The translations under genes were made by a program, and so were the position numbers. Of a stretch of DNA of 34,167 nt, positions 1 to 9,567 are shown piece after piece. Position 1 is the stretch's first letter; each line of letters begins with the position of its first letter. The notes under the pieces were generated by a model. It did not search any database. It had not been told where the DNA came from and saw only the letters and a list, made by a program, of their open reading frames with translations. Origin of the DNA: Roseibacillus sp. (GTDB taxonomy: Bacteria > Verrucomicrobiota > Verrucomicrobiia > Verrucomicrobiales > Akkermansiaceae); the NCBI GenBank assembly GCA_002709395.1, contig PAQU01000024.1, positions 14,288 through 48,454 of the forward strand, read 5' to 3'.

Positions 1-1290
1 GTGGAGGCCGGCATCATCCACGCCTTCGGACTGATCAAGTGGGCCGCTGCCCGGGTCAACGGGGAACTGGGCCATGTCCCGACGGAAAAGGCTGCTCTAA
101 TTGAGCAAGCCGCAGAGGAAGTCTACCGGGGAAACCTCGATGACCATTTCCCGGTTGATGTTTATCAAACCGGATCCGGCACTTCTACCAACATGAATGC
201 CAATGAGGTGATTGCCAACCGCTGTGCGCAGATCGCAGGGGTAGCCACCGATGCTGGCAGGGACGAGAAACCGGTTCACCCAAACGACCATGTCAACCAG
301 GGACAGTCCTCCAACGACACTTTCCCAACCGCCATGCATGTTGCCGCCGGAGTTGCTCTGAAGGAAAACCTGCTCCCTTCCCTGAAGGCACTCGGCTCAG
401 CCCTGCAGGACAAGTCCCGGGAGTTTCACGATGTCCTCAAGATCGGACGCACTCACCTCATGGACGCAACCCCCGTGCGCCTCGGCCAGGAATTCGGCGG
501 CTACGCTACCCAACTTGACCGGGCTGTCGACCGTGCTCACAAGGCCCTTAAGGCCATTCACGAGCTGGCCCTTGGCGGAACAGCAGTTGGAACGGGCCTC
601 AACTGCCACCCTGAATTTCCTGCCCGGGCGATCTCCTTCATTGCAGAACAGACTGGAATTGAATTCCGTGAAGCAGAGGATCATTTCGAAGCTCAGGCCG
701 GCAAGGATGCTCTCGTGGAATGCCATGGACAATTGAATACGATCGCAGTCAGCCTCTACAAGATAGCCAATGACCTTCGCCTGCTGGGATCCGGTCCGCG
801 TTGCTCGATTGGGGAGATCTCCCTGCCTGCCACCCAACCCGGATCCTCCATCATGCCGGGCAAGGTGAATCCAGTCATGAGCGAGGCTGTCACCATGGTG
901 GCCGCGCGCATCTTTGGTAACCAGTCCACCGTTACCTGGTGTGGCGCTAACGGACATTTCGAACTGAATGTGATGATGCCTGTCATGGCAAAATGTATCC
1001 TCGAGAGCATTCGCCTCCTCTCAAATGTCTGCGACATTTTCCGCGAAAAATGCGTGGAGGGAATTCAGGCCCAGGTTGAGCGCTGCAACGAATTGATTGA
1101 GTACTCACTCTCCATGGTGACATCCCTGGCCCCCGTCATCGGCTACGATCAAGCCAGCAAAATCGCCAAGGAATCGGTCGAATCCGGGCGGACCGTGCGC
1201 GATCTTTGCACTGAACGCCTTGAGGAACTTGGACTCACCGCAGACCAGCTCGGTGAGGCACTCGATGCGGCAAACATGGCCGGCCAATAA
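1..1290 (+). CDS. fumC: Fumarate hydratase class II, N-terminus truncated by window edge
   Basis: Contains NPNDHVNQGQSSNDTFPTAMH-like signature (HPNDHVNQGQSSNDTFPTAMH), GRTHLMDATPVRLGQEFGGYA, and the fumarase/aspartase signature GSSIMPGKVNPV; ends in TAA at 1288-1290. Confidence 0.97.
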   Translation: MEAGIIHAFGLIKWAAARVNGELGHVPTEKAALIEQAAEEVYRGNLDDHFPVDVYQTGSGTSTNMNANEVIANRCAQIAGVATDAGRDEKPVHPNDHVNQGQSSNDTFPTAMHVAAGVALKENLLPSLKALGSALQDKSREFHDVLKIGRTHLMDATPVRLGQEFGGYATQLDRAVDRAHKALKAIHELALGGTAVGTGLNCHPEFPARAISFIAEQTGIEFREAEDHFEAQAGKDALVECHGQLNTIAVSLYKIANDLRLLGSGPRCSIGEISLPATQPGSSIMPGKVNPVMSEAVTMVAARIFGNQSTVTWCGANGHFELNVMMPVMAKCILESIRLLSNVCDIFREKCVEGIQAQVERCNELIEYSLSMVTSLAPVIGYDQASKIAKESVESGRTVRDLCTERLEELGLTADQLGEALDAANMAGQ

Positions 1291-1368
1291 TTCCAGCCGA
1301 CCTGCCCCACGCGGGCGCAGAAAAGCGGGTTTCCCCATCTGGCACGGCTGGAGGACTGACAAGAATTA

Positions 1369-1797
1369 TCAGCCCCGGTCAGCCTTGAAGACACGGAAGC
1401 AGCTGGAAAGCAGCACCAGCAGCAACATTGGCAGGGCCAAGACAGGGTTGATCTCTGCCCGGGAAAAATGTCTGGGCTCGCGAACCACCTCCGCCAGTTC
1501 TACCGAAAGGTAATTGGAGCGTCTCCGGATCTCACGAGGAGGAGTTGCGCTCCCCTCAATTCCGCAAAGATCCCCGGCAAGGCTCACATTAATCCGCGGA
1601 TACGCCTCCCGCGGATTCGACGCAGCCAGAGTCAACCGGGGGTGCACAGGGCTCAGGTAGAGTCCGTCACTCCGAAGGAGATGGGGGCGTTGATCCTGAA
1701 AGGAAAAAGACATCTCGGACCCCGGCATGGCACAGAGCCCCGAAGAGCCAAGGATTGAAAGCAACAGACTCGTAAGGAAGGCAAGGTTCGTTTTCAT
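1369..1797 (-). CDS. Small predicted exported protein with N-terminal signal peptide and C-terminal hydrophobic segment
   Basis: MKTNLAFLTSLLLSILGSSGLCA signal-like N-terminus; C-terminal NPVLALPMLLLVLLSSCFRVFKADRG hydrophobic stretch plus basic tail; AT-rich promoter-like region upstream. Confidence 0.55.
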   Translation of the reverse strand: MKTNLAFLTSLLLSILGSSGLCAMPGSEMSFSFQDQRPHLLRSDGLYLSPVHPRLTLAASNPREAYPRINVSLAGDLCGIEGSATPPREIRRRSNYLSVELAEVVREPRHFSRAEINPVLALPMLLLVLLSSCFRVFKADRG

Positions 1798-1832
1798 GGT
1801 CCGGGTGCATTCGGAAGAACGAGGCCATCAGA

Positions 1833-1880
1833 ACCCGGGTATTATCAGATCATATAAATAAATATTTAGTTCGTTCCTCC
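1833..1880 (-). promoter_or_regulatory. AT-rich putative promoter region for the 1369-1797 gene
   Basis: Locally AT-rich (tatcagatcatataaataaatatttag) in an otherwise GC-rich window; on the minus strand it includes TGATAAT about 40-50 nt before the ATG. Confidence 0.3.
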
Positions 1881-2110
1881 AGTTAGTTGAGCCTCCCGAA
1901 ATAGATTTTGTGGAAACATGAGCCCCCTTGTCTCTCCCCTTGAAAACGAGCAACTTCCTCTCAAATTCAATCGTGATATTTCACCCACGGGAACCAGACC
2001 TTTTCATTAGCATGTCTTGACCAGCCACCTATCTAATCCAATAGCGAATCCATAGCTTTAGTCAAAAAAGCAGGATAGCCGAATCCTCGCCACTCAGAGC
2101 CTCGTGAGAG

Positions 2111-3796
2111 CTATTTCCCCGCCCACGAGTCCCGCAACCCGATGGTCCGGTTGTAGACAGCCCGCCTACCGGGTTGATGGTAACGGGAGTCCGCACAAAA
2201 GTAACCAAGACGCTCAAACTGACAGACGAACCCCGGAGACTCATTGCCCAGCCCCGGCTCCAGCCTGGCACTCGTGACAATATCCAGCGAGTCCGGATTG
2301 AGAACTGACAGGAATCCTCCCTCAGCCGCATCGGGGTTCTCGTGATCAAAGAGCCGGTCATACAGTCGCACTTCGGCCTCCTCAGCCTCGGCGGCACTGA
2401 CCCAGTGGATGGCCGCCTTGCAAACCACCCCCTCAGGCGGCGACTGGCCAATTGTGCCTGGTAGATATTCACAATGGACCTCGGTTACCTCTCCACTTTC
2501 CGGGTCTGTAAGATGACCTGAATATTGCACGATATACCCTCCCCGGAGCCGTACTGCCCGGCCCGGAGCAAGGCGAAAATACTTTCTCGGGGCCTCTATC
2601 ATGAAGTCATCCCGCTCGATCCAGAGTTCACGCCCCAGGGGCACCTTCCGGCTACCGGCGCTCTCATCTTCCGGGTTATTCTTCACTTCCACCTCTTCAA
2701 CCTGACCGGGCTCCATGTTCACCAGGACGAGCTTGAGCGGATCAAGAACCGCCATCCGTCGTGGCGCAGTAATATTGAGCACCTTCCGCACCTCATTTTC
2801 AAGTCGAGCCACATCCGTAATTCCCTTGAACTTGGTAATCCCGACCTCCTCACAGAAATTCCGGACCGCCTCAGGAGGAAACCCCCGTCGGCGCGCTCCC
2901 GAAAGAGTAGGCATGCGCGGATCATCCCAGCCATCGACTTTTCCCTACTCCACCAGTTGCAGGAGCTTACGCTTGCTGACGACAGTATAGTTGAGGGTAA
3001 GTCGTGAAAACTCAATCTGCCGGGGCACGGATGGAACCGGGCAATTTTCAATAACCCAGTCATAGATCGGGCGGTGCACCTCAAACTCCAGGGTACAGAG
3101 CGAATGGGTCACATGCTCGCAGGCATCCTCGAGAGGGTGCGCGAAATCATACATCGGATAGATACACCACTTGTCCCCGGTGTTGTGATGACTCTCATGC
3201 AGCACACGGTAGATGATTGGATCCCTCATGTGCATGTTGGACGAGGCCATGTCCACCTTCGCCCTCAGAACGGCTTCCCCATCCTGAAATTCACCGGCCC
3301 TCATCTTCTCGAAGAGAGCCAGATTCTCCTCAACCGTCCTGTCCCGGTAGGGAGATTCCGTCCCCGGCTCCGCAACCGTGCCATGGGCCGCACGGATTTC
3401 CTCCGGACTTTGCTGGTCCACGAAGGCCTTGCCCTCCCTGATCAGATGTACCGCACAGTCGTAGAAGAATTCGAAATAGTTACTCGCAAAGTAGAGATGC
3501 TCTCCCCAGTCGCACCCCAGCCATTTGATATCCTCCTGGATGCTGTCGACGTATTCCTGTTCTTCCTTGGAAGGGTTGGTGTCATCAAAACGCAGATGAA
3601 ACTCTGACCCGGTGGCAGCGTTTTCCCTGGCGATCCCCCAACTCAGGCATATGGCCTTGGCATGACCAATGTGCAGGTAGCCGTTCGGTTCCGGAGGGAA
3701 GCGGGTCACAATCCTGTCATGCTTACCACTTGCCAGATCCTCCGCCACGATATCACGGATGAAATCGCGCCTGCTGGTTTCCTGGTTCTCACTCAT
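2111..3796 (-). CDS. glnS: Glutaminyl-tRNA synthetase, interrupted by one in-frame TAG at 2947-2945
   Basis: ORFs 2945-3796 and 2111-2914 are in the same frame. N-part has [16 protein letters not shown] (HIGH) and [12 protein letters not shown] (KMSKS-like); C-part continues [35 protein letters not shown] through to GYFCADSR...[13 protein letters not shown]. Confidence 0.93.
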
Positions 3797-3798
3797 CG

Positions 3799-5181
3799 TT
3801 ATCCCTGAATAGACGCAAGCTCCTCGAACAGCACCCTGTTCAGGCGAATCCCTCCCTCGAAGTTTTCCACCGTGAAATTCTCGTTGGGCGAGTGAATCTG
3901 GCAGTCTGGAAGAGCGAGTCCGAGAAGCAGGGTATCCACCCCAAGCACTTCCTTGAAATCCTGGATGATGGGAATGCTGCCGCCTTCGCGGATCAGAACT
4001 GGATCGACCCCGAAGGTCTTGCGCAGGGCCTCCTGGGCGGCTTTGCCGTGAGATGAGTGGGGATCCGTGTGATAGGCCTGCCCGTGATGCCCTCGTTCCA
4101 CCTCCACCGTCACTCCTTCAGGGCAGTGTTTTTGAAGATGGGCCTCAACCTTCTCCATGATATCGATGGGGTCCTGGTGAGGAACCAGACGGAATGAGAG
4201 CTTTGCAAATGCTTCAGCCGGGAGAACGGTTTTCGATCCCTCTCCCTGGTACCCACCCCAGATCCCATTCACCTCGGCGGTAGGACGGGCCCAGAGACGC
4301 TCGGCCGAGGTGTAGCCGCTCTCACCAAAAAGGGAAGGTGCTCCCGTCACCCCGAGAATATCCTCCTCACCCGTTCCAGGCACACTGCTCCACATTTCTC
4401 GCTCCCAGTCCTCCAACGCTACCACATCATCGTAGAATCCCTCGATCGCAACGCGCCCATGCTCATCATGCAGACTGGCCACGAGACGCGCTACCGCAGT
4501 GCCCGGATTGGCTACCGCTCCACCATAGACTCCGGAGTGGAGGTCACGAGCCGGCCCCCTGAGCACAAACTCACAACACGTGATCCCCCGCAGGCCATAG
4601 CCCAGCGTGGGAACCCCCGGGGCCACCATCCCGGTATCGGAAACCACGATGACATCGCAATCAAGTTCCGCACGGTGCGCTTCGAGGAAAGGGCGCAGGT
4701 TCGGAGACCCAATCTCTTCCTCGCCCTCCAGGAGCATGATCAGGTTTACCGGCAATTTACCCTCTTTCTCGATGGTCTCGGTGATCCCGCAGAGATGAGC
4801 AAAGAATTGCCCCTTGTTATCGGTCGCGCCCCGGGCCCAGATCTTACCGTCACGAATAACCGGATCAAAGGGGTCGCTCTCCCAGAGGTCCAGGGGATCG
4901 ACGGGTTGCACATCGTAGTGACCATACACCAGCACGGTCGGTCGACCCGCTTCCTGCTCATTGCGGCCAATCACCACCGGATGACCTTCGGTAGGGTGTA
5001 TCTCGCTCTGTAATCCGGCTGACACCATACGGGCGGAGAGCCAGTCGGCACAGGCCTTCACATCCTCCCTGTGACCGGAATCGGTCGAAATACTTGGGAA
5101 GCGTAACAACTCAAAGAATTCGTCGATCCAACGGCTCACGGTCTCATGTCTTATGGTTAAACTATTCCTGTCGCCCGGCAA
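3799..5181 (-). CDS. M20 family metallo-dipeptidase (start codon uncertain)
   Basis: [41 protein letters not shown] and [12 protein letters not shown] motifs of M20 dipeptidases; 2 nt upstream of the glnS ATG. Confidence 0.93.
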   Translation of the reverse strand: MPGDRNSLTIRHETVSRWIDEFFELLRFPSISTDSGHREDVKACADWLSARMVSAGLQSEIHPTEGHPVVIGRNEQEAGRPTVLVYGHYDVQPVDPLDLWESDPFDPVIRDGKIWARGATDNKGQFFAHLCGITETIEKEGKLPVNLIMLLEGEEEIGSPNLRPFLEAHRAELDCDVIVVSDTGMVAPGVPTLGYGLRGITCCEFVLRGPARDLHSGVYGGAVANPGTAVARLVASLHDEHGRVAIEGFYDDVVALEDWEREMWSSVPGTGEEDILGVTGAPSLFGESGYTSAERLWARPTAEVNGIWGGYQGEGSKTVLPAEAFAKLSFRLVPHQDPIDIMEKVEAHLQKHCPEGVTVEVERGHHGQAYHTDPHSSHGKAAQEALRKTFGVDPVLIREGGSIPIIQDFKEVLGVDTLLLGLALPDCQIHSPNENFTVENFEGGIRLNRVLFEELASIQG

Positions 5182-5202
5182 GATTCGCTCCCTCGCAGCA
5201 CC

Positions 5203-5490
5203 CTACCGCAACCGCTCCCGGGCGTCCTTGTATTCCTTGATGATCCGTAGAAAATCGTAGAGCCCGAGAAGGAAGAGAAAGATGGCGAGAAAAGCGCATC
5301 CCGCCCAATAAAAAAGAAACCGTACGGGCATTTCCTCCAACCACGAGGCCAGGGGCCAGTTCCCCAGAGCAAATACTCCCAGCAGGGCCAAGATGGTGTA
5401 AAAGATAATTCTGCGCCTAGTCTCACGAAGCTGCAGGAATGCCCTCGCTGCCACCATGGCAAATGAAAACCAACTCATCTTCTTGGGCAT
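5203..5490 (-). CDS. Small membrane protein of unknown function (start at MPKKMSW preferred)
   Basis: Two hydrophobic segments (IIFYTILALLGVFALGNW, FLFYWAGCAFLAIFLFLLGLYDF). Confidence 0.55.
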   Translation of the reverse strand: MPKKMSWFSFAMVAARAFLQLRETRRRIIFYTILALLGVFALGNWPLASWLEEMPVRFLFYWAGCAFLAIFLFLLGLYDFLRIIKEYKDARERLR

Positions 5491-5557
5491 CGGGCCGGAG
5501 CATCTAATCTCAGACACCGGAGGTCAAATCCTGATAGAGGACCAGATCTCTATAGGA

Positions 5558-7021
5558 CTATTTTCCCCGGCCCTGATCACCTTTTCTCCGAGCCTGCTCA
5601 TAAGCGAATCCCAGAGCAAGCAATCTGGCTTCTGCAAAGGCCGGCCCCATGAATGACAGGCCAACCGGAAGACCATCAGCGAGGCCCATGGGAACCGTAA
5701 GGTGCGGATAACCCGAGACGGCCGGCAACCTTGTGCATGAACCTTCATAAGAATCACCTTCTTCCAAGCTCACCGGAAATGCCTTTCCAGTAGTTGGGGC
5801 GATCAGAGCGTCGCAATCGTGCTCAGTGAGCATTCGGTCAATCCCCTCCGGACCGGCAAGACGCTTTGCTTCCGCAGTGATATCCGGCAATTCAGGATCT
5901 GACCCGCCTCTCGTTGCCTCCGACTGCTCAAAAACCTCCTGCCCGAAGTATGGCATCACCTCCGCGGCGTACTCCTTGTTGAAGGCGATCAGATCCGCGA
6001 GGGTCCTGGTCTCAACCCCGGAAGGGGTCTGGGAGAGGTAATTATTGAGGTCACGCTTGAATTCCCGGAGAAGAAGAGCCCATTCGAGCTGGCTGATGCG
6101 ACCCAGATCCGGAATCCTTTCAATCTCTACCAGGGTGGCTCCCGCAGCCTCCAGGGTTTGCCGTGCGACGGCAAAGGTTTCCGCGACTGCATCACCATAG
6201 GTCCCACAAAGAGGGAGCAGGACACCAAGTCTGACCCCCTTCAAGGCACTGGCATCAAGAGCCGCCTCGTAATCAGTGGCCTCATCTCCTGCCATCGCGC
6301 TAAGCATACGGGCCGCCAGGGTAACGTTTCGGGTCATCGGGCCGGCTGTATCCTGACTCGCCGCAATAGGAACTATTCCTTCCCCGGAGAGCAGTCCAAC
6401 CGTCGGCTTCAAGCCAACGATTCCACACATCGCAGCCGGACAGGTGATCGAGCCATCTGTCTCCGTGCCGATGGCAATATCCACCAGCCCCGATCCTACT
6501 GCCGCTGCACTTCCCGAACTCGATCCACAGGCGGTCCGGGAGTCATCATGGGGGTTCGTCGTCAAGCCTCCAACACTGCTCCATCCGCTCGTGGATGATG
6601 TGGACCGGAAATTTGCCCACTCGGAAAGGTTGGTCTTTCCTGCAATTATCGCCCCGGCGCGTCTCAGATTAAAAATGATGGGAGCATCCGCTCGCGCAAT
6701 ATTCTGAAGGAGAGCACGCGATCCTGCCGTCGTAGGCATTCCCTGCACGTGGATATTGTCTTTCACAAGGACCGGCACACCATGAAGCGGGCCACGGACC
6801 CGCCCGGAGGCGCGGTCCTTGAACTGTTCCTTCAGGTCTGGGGAAATCGTCAGGACCGCATTAGATTCATCTTCCTCCTGCAATCTCCGGAGAACTGACT
6901 CTCCGGAATTATCAGCCGGAAGGTTTACTTCTTTGATGGCATGATCAACTGCGTCCCTCTCCTGGCAGGCGAAAAGAATCAGAACAGGGAAACTCAGCAG
7001 CAATCGATAGGTATGACTCAT
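5558..7021 (-). CDS. Amidase-signature family enzyme, predicted lipoprotein
   Basis: GPLHGVPVLVKDNI, GKTNLSEWANFRS, GSSSGSAAAVGSGLVDIAIGTETDGSITCPA (amidase Ser-cisSer-Lys signature); N-terminus MSHTYRLLLSFPVLILFAC resembles a lipobox signal peptide. Confidence 0.93.
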   Translation of the reverse strand: MSHTYRLLLSFPVLILFACQERDAVDHAIKEVNLPADNSGESVLRRLQEEDESNAVLTISPDLKEQFKDRASGRVRGPLHGVPVLVKDNIHVQGMPTTAGSRALLQNIARADAPIIFNLRRAGAIIAGKTNLSEWANFRSTSSTSGWSSVGGLTTNPHDDSRTACGSSSGSAAAVGSGLVDIAIGTETDGSITCPAAMCGIVGLKPTVGLLSGEGIVPIAASQDTAGPMTRNVTLAARMLSAMAGDEATDYEAALDASALKGVRLGVLLPLCGTYGDAVAETFAVARQTLEAAGATLVEIERIPDLGRISQLEWALLLREFKRDLNNYLSQTPSGVETRTLADLIAFNKEYAAEVMPYFGQEVFEQSEATRGGSDPELPDITAEAKRLAGPEGIDRMLTEHDCDALIAPTTGKAFPVSLEEGDSYEGSCTRLPAVSGYPHLTVPMGLADGLPVGLSFMGPAFAEARLLALGFAYEQARRKGDQGRGK

Positions 7022-7096
7022 GCCCGTTCGTGTAAACACCACACCCGGGGAACCCTCAGGCCCCTTACTCATCCCCGAAGCAAATACGCCCGCGCT

Positions 7097-7411
7097 CTAC
7101 TCCGCAGCTGGAGAATCCTCGGCTGTGGACTCCTCCGCAGCCGCTTTTTCTTCAGTTGACTCAGGCGCAACCTTCTTGGCTGCTTTCTTCGCTGCCTTTT
7201 TTGCCACCTTCTTGGCTGCCTTCTTGGCCACCTTCTTGGTTGCCTTCTTGGCTGCTTTCTTGGCCGCTTTCTTGGCCGCTTTCTTGGCCGGAGCGCTCGC
7301 CCCACCCGAGGACTTCTTCAGGGTGATGCTCGATTTGGTTTGCTCCCGCTTCCGTTTGAAATACTTCTTTCGGCGCCGGCGCTTCTGAACCTTGTTATAC
7401 TGCTTACCCAT
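7097..7411 (-). CDS. Highly basic Lys/Ala-repeat (histone H1-like tail) protein with acidic C-terminus
   Basis: MGKQYNKVQKRRRRKKYFKRKREQTK... followed by about ten AKKA/TKKV/AKKV units and APESTEEKAAAEESTAEDSPAAE; ATG at 7411, TAG at 7099-7097. Confidence 0.8.
   Translation of the reverse strand: MGKQYNKVQKRRRRKKYFKRKREQTKSSITLKKSSGGASAPAKKAAKKAAKKAAKKATKKVAKKAAKKVAKKAAKKAAKKVAPESTEEKAAAEESTAEDSPAAE
7170..7291. repeat. Imperfect 12-bp tandem repeat encoding AKKA units
   Basis: Repeated (c/t)ttcttggc(t/c)gc(c/t) on the + strand, about 10 units, within the basic protein gene. Confidence 0.8.
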
Positions 7412-7480
7412 AAGGCAGGTACGGCCTAAGCCTCTGCACGCCAGCATTCAAGACAAATCGCCCCACAATTATCCCTTTCC

Positions 7481-8641
7481 ATGGCCGGTCTCGTAATCAA
7501 ACCCCGCTCCAGAATCTTCCATGGCCACGACTGGGTCTATGCCTCTGAGATCAAGAAATCCTTTGGTAATCCCCAGCCAGGGGAGGTCATTTCGCTCAAG
7601 GACTTCAAGGACAAGCCCCTCGGAAGTGCCATCTACAACCCCCGCTCACAGATTGTAGCTCGCCGGTTCTCAAGGAGAAAACAGGACCTCGACCGGGAAT
7701 TTTTCCTCCGGCGCCTCCAACTCGCCTTCTCTCTCCGGCAGCGACTCCCGCTCGATGTCTCCCTCTGCCGTCTGGCGTGGAGCGAGTCTGATGGCCTGCC
7801 AGGACTCATCATCGATCGCTACGGTCCTCACCTCGTGATGCAAACCCTCACCCTGGCCATGGATCAGAGAATCGAGCTCATTATCGAAGCACTACGGGAA
7901 CTCCTGAGCCCGGACTCCATCGTGATCCGCAATGACTCCCCCATGCGAAAGGCGGAGGGACTTGAACCTGCCAGCTTTGTCGCCCACGGAGAAAACCCTG
8001 ACCCGGTCAGTCTGGAAGCCGGAGGTCTCCGCTTTGAAGCAAACCTCCTGGGCGGACAGAAGACCGGGCTCTATCTGGATCAACTCGATTCCTATGAACG
8101 CGTCGCATCGCTTGCTGAAGGAAAGCGAGTACTAGACTGCTTCAGTAATCAGGGTGGCTTTGGACTGGCCTGTGCCCGCGCCGGGGCTGCCTCCGTGACC
8201 TGCGTTGACATCTCATCCGAGGCCGTCTCCGCGGTCAGAAACAATGCTCGACTAAACAGCCTGGAGGTTGATGCCGTTGAGGCCAACGCCTTCGATTATC
8301 TCAAGAGCTGCGAGGAGACCTTTGACCTGATCATTCTCGATCCCCCCTCCTTTACCCGTAGCAAGAAAGCCCTCGGCGATGCCATGCGCGGTTACAAGGA
8401 GATCCACCTCAGGGCGCTCAAACTTCTGAACCACGATGGTTATCTGGCTACTTTTTCGTGCTCTCACCACGTAAACCGGGAACTCTTTCTATCAAATCTT
8501 CGAGACGCCGCCGTCGACACCCGGCGAACTCTCCGTCTGGTCGAGTCCTACTGCCAGAGAGCAGATCATCCCATTCTCCCCACCATCCCGGAGACCGAAT
8601 ACCTCAAGGGCTTCTGTTTCCAACTCCTTCCCGGACGATGA
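7481..8641 (+). CDS. rlmI: Class I SAM-dependent 23S rRNA methyltransferase of the RlmI family (PUA-like N-terminus)
   Basis: VIKPRSRIFHGHDWVYASEI, GLPGLIIDRYG, GQKTGLYLDQ, VLDCFSNQGGFGLACARAGA, LIILDPPSFTRSKK, FSCSHHV. Confidence 0.93.
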   Translation: MAGLVIKPRSRIFHGHDWVYASEIKKSFGNPQPGEVISLKDFKDKPLGSAIYNPRSQIVARRFSRRKQDLDREFFLRRLQLAFSLRQRLPLDVSLCRLAWSESDGLPGLIIDRYGPHLVMQTLTLAMDQRIELIIEALRELLSPDSIVIRNDSPMRKAEGLEPASFVAHGENPDPVSLEAGGLRFEANLLGGQKTGLYLDQLDSYERVASLAEGKRVLDCFSNQGGFGLACARAGAASVTCVDISSEAVSAVRNNARLNSLEVDAVEANAFDYLKSCEETFDLIILDPPSFTRSKKALGDAMRGYKEIHLRALKLLNHDGYLATFSCSHHVNRELFLSNLRDAAVDTRRTLRLVESYCQRADHPILPTIPETEYLKGFCFQLLPGR

Positions 8642-9123
8642 AAACGTGGCTCAAGTTCCTGGTGTTCCTCATCCCTGTGATCGCGTCTACTGTCTACCTC
8701 TTCTGGAGATTCTCTCCGGAACAAACTGTCATCCGGCGAGCCGACCTCATCTTCACCTGCCTCGAAAAGAGCACCCTGAGCGCCGGCACTCCCTCGGAAA
8801 AAGCAGAACGCTTTCAGGAAACACTCTCTCCTTCCCTGAAAATCCAGGCTCCTCATCCTGTCGAATCCGGGGAAATCGACCCGCCCCTTGCAGCACGGAT
8901 GCTGAGGGACTTCCTGAATAGCATCCTGAGCTGCGCAATCAGCCGTGAGGAGGAATCCGTTAATTTCCCCACTGCGGATCACGCTATCTACCAAGCTTTC
9001 ATCTCCGTAGAAATCACCCAGGGACCCGGCCGTAAATACCACATGCGCTATCTCTGCCGGATCGAATTTCGACGCCCCGGACGCCACTGGCTCGCAGAAA
9101 ACATCATCCTGACCCCGAGATAG
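8638..9123 (+). CDS. Hypothetical protein, N-terminal membrane anchor, 161 aa
   Basis: ATG overlaps rlmI stop (ATGA); MKTWLKFLVFLIPVIASTVYLFWRF anchor; ends in TAG. Confidence 0.65.
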   Translation: MKTWLKFLVFLIPVIASTVYLFWRFSPEQTVIRRADLIFTCLEKSTLSAGTPSEKAERFQETLSPSLKIQAPHPVESGEIDPPLAARMLRDFLNSILSCAISREEESVNFPTADHAIYQAFISVEITQGPGRKYHMRYLCRIEFRRPGRHWLAENIILTPR

Positions 9124-9148
9124 AGCCGGTTCCCCTGCCCCGGAAACC

Positions 9149-9177
9149 CAGCCATAAGAGGCTGATTTTCATTTTTT
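9149..9177 (+). terminator. Short hairpin plus U-tract (possible terminator/attenuator upstream of rpsP)
   Basis: cagcc-ataaga-ggctg followed by attttcatttttt. Confidence 0.4.
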
Positions 9178-9262
9178 GGCTGGTTCTGCGGCTTTAAGAC
9201 CAAAATTCCTTGGCAAACCGGGGGAATTCCTCCAAGTTCCGCCGCCCCACGCCAAAAAGGAC

Positions 9263-9523
9263 ATGGTAGCTCTTAGACTCACACGCAAAGGCAGCAAAGA
9301 CCGCCCCTACTACAAGATTGTGGCGGTCGATAGCCGTAAACGCCGGGATGGGCGCTATATTGAGCAAATTGGGACCTATGATCCCCTGCGTACCGGTGTG
9401 AACTATACTCTCGATCTTGAGAAGGCCGATGGCTGGATCAGCAAGGGTGCCCAACCTTCCGAGACGGTAGCCAGTATCATTAAGAAGGCTCGCAAGATCA
9501 GCGACGCCGCCACCGAGGTTTAG
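9263..9523 (+). CDS. rpsP: 30S ribosomal protein S16
   Basis: [41 protein letters not shown]...; AAGGAC just upstream of ATG. Confidence 0.96.
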   Translation: MVALRLTRKGSKDRPYYKIVAVDSRKRRDGRYIEQIGTYDPLRTGVNYTLDLEKADGWISKGAQPSETVASIIKKARKISDAATEV

Positions 9524-9567
9524 CCCTTCGGCAACCGGTTCCCAATACGCTGGTGGGGGCAAGTCCT

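Noticed and set aside
2945-2947. Genome-wide UAG reassignment or pyrrolysine
   Set aside because: Many genes in this window terminate normally at TAG, and no pyl genes are visible; a local event is more likely.
2111-3796. glnS break as a frameshift or as two unrelated genes
   Set aside because: The two ORFs are exactly in phase (3796-2914 is a multiple of 3) and the intervening codons ([13 protein letters not shown]) continue the GlnRS alignment, so it is a single nonsense codon.
7069-7305. Arg/Pro-rich 78-aa ORF in the repeat region
   Set aside because: Alternate-frame translation of the AKKA repeat (RKRPRKQPRR); the repeat yields open frames in several phases.
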